A stretch of 13,962 nt of DNA from Anaerolineales bacterium (GTDB lineage: Bacteria > Chloroflexota > Anaerolineae > Anaerolineales > JABWBV01), in NCBI GenBank assembly GCA_027019845.1, contig JALUWE010000176.1, forward strand, positions 1 to 13,962. The letters are read 5' to 3'. The translations under genes and the position numbers were made by a program. Under the pieces are notes generated by a model. It ran no database searches and had not been told where the DNA came from. It saw only the letters and a list, made by a program, of their open reading frames with translations. Below, in pieces: positions 7,306-13,887 of this stretch. Each line of letters starts with the position of its first letter. The first letter of the stretch is position 1.

Positions 7306-7337
7306 GCCCCCGCCGGTGAGTGTTCAGCCGCGGGGGC
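7306..7337. terminator. Strong GC hairpin between methyltransferase and metalloenzyme genes
   Basis: Fourteen-base arms (7306-7319 and 7324-7337) pair at 12 of 14 positions around a GTGT loop, with an unbroken 8-bp GC base. There is no T-run on either side, so it is not a classical intrinsic terminator. It may stabilise the upstream mRNA, attenuate the downstream gene or be a small dispersed palindrome. Confidence 0.5.
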
Positions 7338-7344
7338 TGTGTTA

Positions 7345-7917
7345 CTAGGCCACATCCTTCTCGAACGTCAACCAGGCGGAGGGGCGCGTGCCCATGTTGG
7401 TGCCGTCCTCCCGGTGTACCTGCTTCAGGGGGGGCGAAAACACGCTCAGGTCGCGCTCCACCACGCCGGGCCGGGCTGCCTCCGGCGCGCTGCGAAAGAA
7501 CACATACAGCAGAAACGTGCCGCCAGGGGCCAGCAGCCGGTCGATGTTGCGCGCGTAGGCCTGCATCCCGGCATCGGACAGGCCGTGAAAACAGCCCATG
7601 TCCAGGATCAGGTCGAAAGGGCCTTGCACGGTTTTCAGTTGGGTGGCGTCGTCCACGTGAAAAACGGCCTGCACCCCGGCCTGGCGCGCTTTTTTGCGCG
7701 CCGTGCGGATCGCGCTGGCCGCGAAATCGACGCCCACCGCCTGCCAGCCGTGTTGCGCCAGGGTGATCACGTTGGTACCCGTGCCGCACCCCACATCCAA
7801 CGCCCGGCCCGGGGAGTGACTTTCGATGAAGGCCATCAATTCCGGCGGCGAAACACCGGTGTCCCACGGCGGGCGCGAGAAGATGTACCACAAGTTGAAG
7901 AACCAGCGACGTATCAT
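7345..7917 (-). CDS. Class I SAM methyltransferase coupled to the selenoprotein candidate
   Basis: A 190-residue SAM methyltransferase. Motif I is A-L-D-V-G-C-G-T-G (about 39-47); G-V-D-F ends strand 2, and a V-D-D-A-T motif, D-L-I-L-D-M-G-C-F-H and L-L-A-P-G-G-T follow. Near the N-terminus is P-P-W-D-T-G, which I associate with small methyltransferases of the TehB/thiopurine-methyltransferase type (recalled, not searched). I start at ATG 7915-7917. This ATG overlaps the TGA stop of the upstream thioredoxin-like gene (ATGA), so translation is probably coupled; an in-frame upstream start would overlap most of that gene. The substrate is unknown. A chalcogen (Se/Te) or thiol substrate would fit the neighbour but is only inference. 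Confidence 0.9.
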   Translation of the reverse strand: MIRRWFFNLWYIFSRPPWDTGVSPPELMAFIESHSPGRALDVGCGTGTNVITLAQHGWQAVGVDFAASAIRTARKKARQAGVQAVFHVDDATQLKTVQGPFDLILDMGCFHGLSDAGMQAYARNIDRLLAPGGTFLLYVFFRSAPEAARPGVVERDLSVFSPPLKQVHREDGTNMGTRPSAWLTFEKDVA

Positions 7918-8414
7918 GGGGACTCCGTTTGACTTTCCATGAGTGAACGCACCACGTTTTGCGTCTCCAGCCCTCCCACCTGGCGCCATTGCTCCTGTCC
8001 CTGCGCATCGAAGAAAATAAAAGTGGGAGTAAAACGAAAATCGTACTGCTCGCCTAACGCCTGCCCCGCCGGGGTCTGCACATCCACCCGGATGACGCGC
8101 AGCTGCCCGGCAAACTCCTCTTCCAGCCCATCCACGACAGGCTCTATCTGGATGCAGGCCAGTCAAAAGGGGGACTGAAATTCGAGCAGCACCGGCGTGC
8201 CTGCACCGATCTGGGCGCGGATGTCGTCCGCGCTGGCCAGGCTGCCCCTGTCGGGCCGCACCAAGAACCACACCGCGCCCAATCCGACCGCCATCCCCAG
8301 CAAGAGCACCCACGCACTGCGGGGCGCCAACACCCGTGGCAACACGAACGCCACCACAACCAACACGATCAGCGCCACGAACAGGTACGAATACTGGTTG
8401 AAAATCTGAGCCAT
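7914..8414 (-). CDS. Candidate selenoprotein: membrane-anchored thioredoxin-fold protein with U-x-x-C active site
   Basis: I read this as one 166-residue protein with TGA at 8163-8165 decoded as selenocysteine (U84). Residues about 8-26 and 34-52 are membrane helices. From about 60 on is a thioredoxin fold: strand V-L-L-E-F-Q-S-P-F, active site U84-L-A-C87, helix proline P92 (Cys+5, as in thioredoxin), strand L-R-V-I-R-V-D-V, cis-proline T-P130-T, then F-I-F-F-D and the following strands. The TGA replaces the first active-site Cys, the frame is otherwise open, and a hairpin follows at once. Start chosen at ATG 8412-8414, six bases after AAAGG; ATG 8418-8420 is possible and adds two residues. 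The stop overlaps the methyltransferase start. Expected role is disulfide or peroxide redox work at the membrane. Alternatives are a broken CxxC gene or a sequencing error (TGC or TGT to TGA). Confidence 0.82.
8123..8165 (-). promoter_or_regulatory. Candidate bacterial SECIS element with the recoded UGA
   Basis: On the minus strand the UGA occupies 8165-8163 and the hairpin begins at the next base. The lower stem is 6 bp (8162-8157 with 8128-8123, two G-U pairs), followed by a 2-base UG bulge. The middle stem is 6 perfect bp (8154-8149 with 8134-8129). After a single bulged G (8135), the upper stem is 5 bp (8148-8144 with 8140-8136, one G-U pair). The apical loop AGC starts 19 bases after the UGA and has G as its second base. 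Known bacterial SECIS elements sit directly after UGA, with the loop roughly 16-37 bases away and a G in the first two loop positions. Confidence 0.75.
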
Positions 8415-8488
8415 AGCCATCCTTTCTTTGACAAGTTGTTCATCTTCCCTTAAAATCCACGCCGTGCCCCCCAGCGGCGTGTATTGCG

Positions 8489-8496
8489 AGTATAAT
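8489..8496. promoter_or_regulatory. Shared -10 island, selenoprotein operon / EF-G-like gene
   Basis: The plus strand reads TATAAT at 8491-8496 and the minus strand reads TATACT at 8489-8494. This gives a perfect -10 for the rightward gene and a 5/6 match for the leftward operon. The leftward leader would be about 70 bases. The rightward leader would be about 160 bases and would contain the palindromic repeat element. No clear -35 on either side. Confidence 0.5.
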
Positions 8497-8509
8497 TGCA
8501 CACGTTCCC

Positions 8510-8605
8510 AGACCTCACAGGTCTCAAAGCGCATGGAGATGCCCGGATGCAATCTATTTTGGGTAAAATCTTCCTGCATCGTGTGGTAGTAGACCTGTGA
8601 GGTCT
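8510..8605. repeat. 96-bp palindromic element with 15-bp terminal dyads
   Basis: The left end (8510-8524) is AGACCTCACAGGTCT and the right end (8591-8605) is its exact reverse complement. Each is itself a 6-bp dyad with a 3-base spacer. Between them is a nested hairpin: GATGCA (8546-8551) pairs with TGCATC (8575-8580), and ATTTT (8556-8560) pairs with AAAAT (8565-8569). The layout resembles a small non-autonomous palindromic repeat (REP/MITE-like). It is non-coding and lies in the probable leader of the EF-G-like gene. Confidence 0.65.
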
Positions 8606-8663
8606 CAACTGCGTAAGCACTGTCTCGTAAATCATAATTCCAATTTCAGGAAGGTTTTTGTAG

Positions 8664-10721
8664 ATGAAAGAGTATACCACCGAACAAATCCGCAACATCG
8701 CGCTGGCCTCGCACAGCAGCGCGGGGAAAACCATGCTCACGGAAGCCCTGCTGCACTTCACCGGTGCGACCACCCGCCTGGGAAGGATCGAAGACGGCAC
8801 CACGGTGTCCGATTTCGAGGAGGAAGAAATTCGCCGCGGCATTTCGCTCTCGACCGCGGTGATTCCCGTGGAATACAAGGGCGTCAAAATCAATCTGCTC
8901 GACACGCCCGGTTTTACCGACTTCATCGGCGAAATGATCTCGGCCATGCGGGTGGCGGACGGCGCGATCATTCTGGTGGACGCGGTTTCCGGCGCGGAGG
9001 TGGGCACCGAAATCGCGCTCAACGAAAGTGCGAAATTCAACCTGCCGCGTTTCATTCTGATCAACAAGATGAACCGCGACAACGCCAACTTCGAAAAGGC
9101 GCTCGACTCGGTACGCCAGATCACCGATACCCGGCTGATCCCGCTGCAACTGCCCTGGGGCGAAAAAGCCGAGTTCAAAGGCGTGATCGATCTGCTGACC
9201 ATGAAAGCCTACGCCGGCGCGGGGGACAAAGCCGAAGACATCCCGGCGGAATACGCGGAGGCGGCTGAAGAAGCGCGCATGGAGCTGGTCGAAACCGCGG
9301 CCGAGGGCGACGATGCGTTGCTCGAAAAGTATTTGGAAGGGGAAGAATTGTCTGCCGAGGAGATCATGCGCGGCCTGCGCACAGTGATCCAGGCGGGCGA
9401 ATACCTGCCGGTGCTGGTCTCGGCGGCCACGGACGAAATCGGTCTGGCCCCTTTGCTGGAGGCCATCGTCGGGTTGATGCCCTCCCCCGCGGACATGCCG
9501 CCCGCGGTCGCGCAGGGCGCGCAGGGCGAGGAAGAACTGCCCGCCTCCGACGCCGGCCCGCTGGCCGCCTACGTCTGGAAGACCACCGCCGACCCCTTCG
9601 TGGGCAAGATCACCTATTTCCGGGTGTACTCCGGTGTGGTGCAGGCCGATTCGCGCGTCTGGAACCACAACAAAGAGACCGAAGAACGCCTGGGGAACAT
9701 TTACGTGATGCGCGGCAAGGAGCAGCTCAGCGTCAAAACGCTGCACGCCGGAGACATCGGCGCGGTGCCCAAGCTCGGCGAAACCGCTACCGGAGACACC
9801 CTCGGCGAGCGGGGGCACCCCCTCACCCTGCCCGTGCCCGAATACCCCAACGCGCTCTACCGTCTGGCAGTCAGCCCCAAAACCCAGGCGGACCAGGCCA
9901 AGATGGGCCCCACCCTCACCCGCCTGTGCGAAGAGGACATGACCCTGTCGTGGTACAACGACCCGACCACCAAGCAGTCCATCCTGCAAGGCATGGGCGA
10001 CCAGCACCTGGACGTGGCTTTGCGCAAAGCCGAAACCAAGTTCCAGGTCTCGTTGAACACCGCGGAACCGAAAGTGCCCTACCAGGAAACCATCACCCGC
10101 ACCGGCACGGCGCGCTATCGCCACAAAAAGCAAACCGGCGGCGCGGGCCAGTTTGGTGAGGTGGAAATGCGCCTGGAGCCGCTGGAGGACGAAAATTACG
10201 AGTTCAAATGGGAGGTATTTGGGGGCGCGATCTCGCAAAACTTCCAGCCCGCCATCGAAAAAGGCATCAAAGGCGTGATGCGCGACGGCGTGCTGGCCGG
10301 GTACCCGGTGATCAAGGTCGGGGTTGCCATCACCGACGGCAAAGAGCACCCGGTGGACTCGAAGCCGGTGGCTTTTGAAATTGCGGCCCGCGAGTGTTTC
10401 AAAATGGCTTTTCGGGAGGCCAATCCGGTGTTGTTGGAGCCGATCATGAATGTGCGCATCACCGTACCCGAAGCCAACATGGGCGACGTGCTGGGCGACC
10501 TGAACACCCGCCGCGCCCGCGTGCAGGGTATGGATTCGGAAAAAGGCCGCTCGATCATCACCGCGCAGGTGCCGCTGGCCGAGATGCTGCGCTACACCAC
10601 CGTGCTGCGCTCCATGACCGGCGGCCGCGGGGTGTTCAGCATGGAAGAATCCCACTACGAAGTGGTGCCCTCCCATCTGGCCAGCGAGATCATCGCCGCG
10701 AAGGAACGTGAGGAGAACTAG
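8664..10721 (+). CDS. Elongation factor G-like GTPase (EF-G2 type)
   Basis: Translational GTPase paralogue of EF-G, 685 residues, with the full EF-G domain order: G domain (about 8-280), domain II (about 298-380), III (about 390-462), IV (about 465-595) and V (about 600-680). The ribosome site AGGAAGG lies nine bases before the ATG. G-motifs depart from EF-G: the P-loop is S-H-S-S-A-G-K-T (Gly21, Lys22, Thr23), switch I has R-G-I-S61 where EF-G has Thr, G3 is D-T-P-G-F84 where EF-G has the catalytic His, and G4 is N-K-M-N137 where Asp reads guanine. These mark the EF-G2 branch, whose cellular role is not well settled, rather than the housekeeping fusA. It is not SelB: domain architecture is EF-G, not EF-Tu plus winged helices. 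It is transcribed alone and convergent with the GH51-like gene. Confidence 0.93.
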   Translation: MKEYTTEQIRNIALASHSSAGKTMLTEALLHFTGATTRLGRIEDGTTVSDFEEEEIRRGISLSTAVIPVEYKGVKINLLDTPGFTDFIGEMISAMRVADGAIILVDAVSGAEVGTEIALNESAKFNLPRFILINKMNRDNANFEKALDSVRQITDTRLIPLQLPWGEKAEFKGVIDLLTMKAYAGAGDKAEDIPAEYAEAAEEARMELVETAAEGDDALLEKYLEGEELSAEEIMRGLRTVIQAGEYLPVLVSAATDEIGLAPLLEAIVGLMPSPADMPPAVAQGAQGEEELPASDAGPLAAYVWKTTADPFVGKITYFRVYSGVVQADSRVWNHNKETEERLGNIYVMRGKEQLSVKTLHAGDIGAVPKLGETATGDTLGERGHPLTLPVPEYPNALYRLAVSPKTQADQAKMGPTLTRLCEEDMTLSWYNDPTTKQSILQGMGDQHLDVALRKAETKFQVSLNTAEPKVPYQETITRTGTARYRHKKQTGGAGQFGEVEMRLEPLEDENYEFKWEVFGGAISQNFQPAIEKGIKGVMRDGVLAGYPVIKVGVAITDGKEHPVDSKPVAFEIAARECFKMAFREANPVLLEPIMNVRITVPEANMGDVLGDLNTRRARVQGMDSEKGRSIITAQVPLAEMLRYTTVLRSMTGGRGVFSMEESHYEVVPSHLASEIIAAKEREEN

Positions 10722-10770
10722 TTTGCGTTTGGCGCTTGTCTGAGCGCAACCGAAGCATTTCAATATGCCC

Positions 10771-10800
10771 CCAACCTCCCCTGCCTCAAGGGGAGGTTGG
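10771..10800. terminator. 12-bp palindrome between convergent genes, containing the GH51-like stop codon
   Basis: Perfect 12-base arms (10771-10782 and 10789-10800) around a 6-base loop. The loop holds the TGA of the minus-strand gene (10786-10788). There is no T-run, but the position between two convergent genes fits a bidirectional terminator or a dispersed REP-like palindrome. A second, weaker dyad (GCGCT/AGCGC, 10732-10747) lies just after the EF-G-like stop. Confidence 0.6.
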
Positions 10801-12507
10801 CGCGCAGACCGGCTGCTCCGTCGTCCCGCCGTTTTGGAGCACAGGCAAAAACACGAACGGCGTGAGTTGCACTTCCCCGTTGGGGGCCGTGCCGGTGGAC
10901 ACCGTGACCCGCAGCAGGGTGACAGAGTAGGGCGCAAAGCTGTAACTGAGCGGGTTGCCGGGATTGCTCAAGGGTATGGAGGGCGCGTTGGACAGGTCGT
11001 CGAGAGGGTCGCTGACTCCGTTGAACGTGACGGAAGTGGCCGTCAACGAGTTGGCCTGCGCCACGTCTGCATACGCCGCGCTGACTGCACGCACCCCGTC
11101 GAAGGTGATGTCCACCTCTACCGGGTTGCCGGTTTTGTTGATCGCCAGCACGCTCAGGGTATTGGCATCGATGCGCCCGGCGTACACACTCAGGGTGCTT
11201 TCCGCGTCCAATCCGGTGTTGACCGGCAGCATCTCGGAGCCGAAACCCGCCCACAGGGGGAAGACGTAGTATTGCGGGTAGCGGGAATAGGTATCGGCGT
11301 GCATCAGGCCGTAGTCGGTGCCGTTCCCGGCCTGTCCGTTCATCAGGTCCCATTGGGTAGCGATGTCCACACCGTTGACCATCATTTGACCGATGGTGTC
11401 GGCCATGAAGAGCATATTGACCGCCTGGGTCATCAAGCGGTTGTTGTCCATGTCCTGCACCGAGAACAGGTTGTATTCGGTGACGGCCACGGGCACCTGC
11501 CTGCCGCCCGCGTTCTGGTCGAACGAATCCTGGATGCCCTGCGTGATGCCGGCCCAAACCTGCTGGGGCTGTGCCAGGGCCTCTTGTAAGCTGCCGGGGG
11601 GGTTGAAGTAAGCGTATTGGTGGACGATGTAGAAGTCCATCTCATCGCCTGCGGCCGCGATCACCTCGTTGCCCCAGTTCGTCCATTCGCTCTGGTCGCC
11701 CGGGATGCCGACGGCACCGACCATGATGGTGGGGTCCACCGCGCGCATGGCGTCGCGGAACTCGAGAAAGCCTTCTTTGCGGTTCGAGCCGCTGCCGATG
11801 CCGTTGACATATTCGACGCCATCACAGGTCCACACATCTTCCCACCCGTACCACAAACAGTCCTTGCCGCTGTCCTGCGTACCGCCGTAAATTTCGTTGC
11901 CCACCTCCCAATACCGGATGCCGATGGGGTCGGGGTTGCCGTTGTTGGCGCGCAGCTGCGCCCAGTCGCCGACCGTGCCCCAGTCCACGCCGTTGACGTC
12001 CACACCGATCACGGTATCGTCCCCCACCTGGCCGTTCATAAAGGCCACCAGCGCGGCGGCCTCTTTGGAGGTGCGGTTCTGGTTGACGGTCCACATGCCG
12101 GGCAGGCCGGTGGCGCGCAGGAAGTTGATGAAATCGGTGGGGTCGGCGATCCAGTCCTCACAGACCGCGCTGTTGTCTTGTTCGCAGTCCAGCCAGGGGT
12201 ACCAGTTGCTCCAGCTTCCGCCGGGCATACGGATAAGCGTCACCCCTGCGGCCCGGGTACGGGCTTGCACGGTGGGGTTCTCGAAGCGGGAGGCCCCCAA
12301 CCAGGCGGGCAGGTTGGTGCCCAGCACACAGGCGTTGATGTTCTGCCCAGAAGCGGCAGCCTCCACCGTGATCGAGGCCGCCCCACCTGTGGGTTGCGCT
12401 TTGGCGCGCGCAACGTTTCTGAAAGAAAGAAAAACCCCCAGGAAAATCAAGCCCGCCAGCCAGAAGAACAGCAAAATCAAGGCAGAATGGGAATGTTTTG
12501 GGTTCAT
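10786..12507 (-). CDS. Secreted GH51-like alpha-L-arabinofuranosidase
   Basis: Predicted exported glycoside hydrolase of 573 residues acting on arabinose-containing or related polysaccharide. A signal peptide or anchor covers about 9-29. A TIM-barrel-like catalytic region follows, with R-M-P-G-G-S-W (about 93-99), the acid/base motif W-E-V-G-N-E (Glu205) and the nucleophile motif V-T-E-Y-N (Glu344). A beta-sandwich domain lies at about 450-545, as in clan GH-A arabinofuranosidases; GH39 or GH30 relatives are the alternatives. It ends in F-V-F-L-P-V-L-Q-N plus a 14-residue tail whose last four codons lie inside a hairpin. The start has a strong TGGAGG five bases before the ATG at 12505-12507. 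A near-palindrome overlaps the predicted transcription start, suggesting sugar-responsive repression (inference). Confidence 0.85.
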   Translation of the reverse strand: MNPKHSHSALILLFFWLAGLIFLGVFLSFRNVARAKAQPTGGAASITVEAAASGQNINACVLGTNLPAWLGASRFENPTVQARTRAAGVTLIRMPGGSWSNWYPWLDCEQDNSAVCEDWIADPTDFINFLRATGLPGMWTVNQNRTSKEAAALVAFMNGQVGDDTVIGVDVNGVDWGTVGDWAQLRANNGNPDPIGIRYWEVGNEIYGGTQDSGKDCLWYGWEDVWTCDGVEYVNGIGSGSNRKEGFLEFRDAMRAVDPTIMVGAVGIPGDQSEWTNWGNEVIAAAGDEMDFYIVHQYAYFNPPGSLQEALAQPQQVWAGITQGIQDSFDQNAGGRQVPVAVTEYNLFSVQDMDNNRLMTQAVNMLFMADTIGQMMVNGVDIATQWDLMNGQAGNGTDYGLMHADTYSRYPQYYVFPLWAGFGSEMLPVNTGLDAESTLSVYAGRIDANTLSVLAINKTGNPVEVDITFDGVRAVSAAYADVAQANSLTATSVTFNGVSDPLDDLSNAPSIPLSNPGNPLSYSFAPYSVTLLRVTVSTGTAPNGEVQLTPFVFLPVLQNGGTTEQPVCAPTSP

Positions 12508-12519
12508 CAGGGCCTCCAG

Positions 12520-12537
12520 ATAGTATCCGGGTACTAT
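12520..12537. promoter_or_regulatory. 18-bp near-perfect palindrome at the GH51-like transcription start
   Basis: ATAGTA (12520-12525) and TACTAT (12532-12537) are perfect inverted arms around a CCGG core, with only one mismatched pair in 18 bases. Given the minus-strand -10 at 12544-12549, transcription should start inside it. That is a typical place for a repressor operator. Confidence 0.55.
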
Positions 12538-12542
12538 GCCGT

Positions 12543-12549
12543 TATAATA
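12543..12549. promoter_or_regulatory. Shared -10 island, GH51-like / SGNH hydrolase genes
   Basis: The plus strand reads TATAAT (12543-12548) and the minus strand reads TATTAT (12544-12549). The 97-base gap between the divergent genes has no other good promoter. No convincing -35 on either side. Confidence 0.5.
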
Positions 12550-12604
12550 CCCTCGCGCCAGAAGGCGCGCATCCCTCGTTTATGCTATTCGCCATCTCCT
12601 CCAA

Positions 12605-13783
12605 ATGGGTGATCGGGACGTGTATGCCATGCGTTATCTCCCCGCCATTCTGAACGGTTCGCTGGTGATCATGGCTGCGTTGGGGATGGTGCTGGCGCTG
12701 CGCGGGCGGCTGGCCTTTCTGGGAGCAGGGGTGCTGGCGCTGGTTTTGTGGCGGCTGGCCGGCAACGCGCCGCCTGGAAAACTGGGCAGCGGTTTGCTCG
12801 TCGCTCTGACACTCATCAATGTCTTCGGCCTGGTGCCGGAACTGGGATTGCGGCTGATCGATTTTGAGTACGATCCCTTTGGCGAGTTTGTCTACCCGCG
12901 GCCCGCGGATTTTGCGCAATTGCAGCCCGATGCCGAAGTCTTCTGGCGGCTACCTCCGGCTGCCCCGGGGGTCAATTCACTCGGCTTTCCGGGGGAGGAG
13001 ATCGACATTCCCAAGCCCGAGGGCACGTTTCGCATCCTGTTTTTGGGCGACTCGATCTCCCAACAGGGCTACCCCGTATTGGTGGAGCAGATTCTGAACG
13101 CGGGACGCGGGGCGGCCGCGTCCCGGGTCGAGAGCGTGGTGCTGGCCGTGAACGGGTATTCGTCCTATCAGGGGCGTATGCTGGCCGAGCAATATGGCCG
13201 CGCGCTGCAACCCGATCTGGTGGTGGTGCAGTTTGGCTGGAACGACCACTGGCTGGCGCTCGGGCAGCCGGACGCGCAGAAAAATTTTGCACCACCCTCG
13301 CGCTGGCAAATCCGGGCACACGCGGCCTACCGCAAAAGCCGCGCTTTGCAGGGGTATGTTTGGGCCTGGCAGCGGTTGGGAAGGGCAACCGCGACCGGGA
13401 CCGGGGTGGTGCGCGTTCCCCCCGCTGCGTACCGCCAAAACCTGCTGGCGATCCGCAGCCTGTTCGAGGCCGCAGGCGTTCCGGTGGTGTTCGTCACCGC
13501 GCCCGCCGCGCACGCGCGGTTGGGAGTGCCACAGGAAATCACGGCACGCGGCTTCGCGGTGGACGCGGATTCGGTGGTGCGAACGCATCGGCAGTACAAC
13601 CGGATCGTGCGCCAGGTGGCCCGCGAGGGGTGGCTGTTGGACATGGAAGCCCGCTTCGATACACTACCCGCCGCCCGGCTGCAAAGCCTTTTCCAGCCAG
13701 ACGGCATTCACCTATCACAAGATGGGATGGATGTCTACGCGCGCTGGGTAGCGGACTTTCTGAAAACCGTTGCAGAAATGTGA
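12605..13783 (+). CDS. Membrane-anchored SGNH/GDSL hydrolase
   Basis: Predicted esterase or acyl/acetyl-hydrolase of 392 residues. Three hydrophobic segments (about 13-32, 36-53, 62-80) anchor it; the catalytic domain follows from about 140. SGNH blocks are in order: G-D-S-I-S with nucleophile Ser150, V-N-G-Y-S with Gly184, G-W-N-D with Asn213, and D-G-I-H with Asp366 and His369. Such membrane SGNH proteins often deacetylate polysaccharides or modify cell-wall glycans; this is inference here, supported by the divergent GH51-like neighbour. The start at 12605 lacks a clear Shine-Dalgarno; Met9 (12629) would also keep all domains. Confidence 0.9.
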   Translation: MGDRDVYAMRYLPAILNGSLVIMAALGMVLALRGRLAFLGAGVLALVLWRLAGNAPPGKLGSGLLVALTLINVFGLVPELGLRLIDFEYDPFGEFVYPRPADFAQLQPDAEVFWRLPPAAPGVNSLGFPGEEIDIPKPEGTFRILFLGDSISQQGYPVLVEQILNAGRGAAASRVESVVLAVNGYSSYQGRMLAEQYGRALQPDLVVVQFGWNDHWLALGQPDAQKNFAPPSRWQIRAHAAYRKSRALQGYVWAWQRLGRATATGTGVVRVPPAAYRQNLLAIRSLFEAAGVPVVFVTAPAAHARLGVPQEITARGFAVDADSVVRTHRQYNRIVRQVAREGWLLDMEARFDTLPAARLQSLFQPDGIHLSQDGMDVYARWVADFLKTVAEM

Positions 13784-13798
13784 CAAATGCGCGATAAT
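13770..13798 (+). promoter_or_regulatory. Promoter for the last gene
   Basis: TTGCAG (13770-13775) and GATAAT (13793-13798) are separated by the ideal 17 bases. The promoter overlaps the end of the SGNH gene. The start would be near 13805, giving a leader of about 83 bases. Confidence 0.55.
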
Positions 13799-13817
13799 GA
13801 GTGCATGTCTCCCCTCG

Positions 13818-13835
13818 ACGGGAAAATGTTCCCGT
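13818..13835 (+). other. Short leader hairpin
   Basis: Perfect 7-base arms ACGGGAA/TTCCCGT with an AATG loop, followed only by TT. It lies between the promoter and the ribosome site of the last gene, and 35 bases after the SGNH stop. A weak terminator for SGNH or a leader structure are both possible. Confidence 0.4.
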
Positions 13836-13887
13836 TTGCAACGTCTTTTCCGAGTTCCCCCAAATTCAACCATGAAAGGAGTCCAAA

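Noticed and set aside
6152..8008. 618-codon minus-strand frame across the metalloenzyme and methyltransferase genes
   Set aside because: Low-complexity Arg/Gly/Ala-rich translation; the two genes in other frames show full catalytic motifs.
8163..8165. Simple pseudogene explanation for the in-frame TGA
   Set aside because: The rest of the frame is intact, the TGA replaces exactly the active-site Cys and a SECIS-like hairpin follows. It is kept as an alternative but not the preferred reading.
8664..10721. Idea that the GTPase next to the selenoprotein is SelB
   Set aside because: It has EF-G domains II-V with no EF-Tu-like core plus winged helices, so it is not the selenocysteine elongation factor.
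8646..10937. Very long minus-strand open frame (763 codons) opposite the EF-G-like gene
   Set aside because: It is the antisense shadow of a clear EF-G paralogue in GC-rich DNA, has no domain-like features and runs into the convergent gene.
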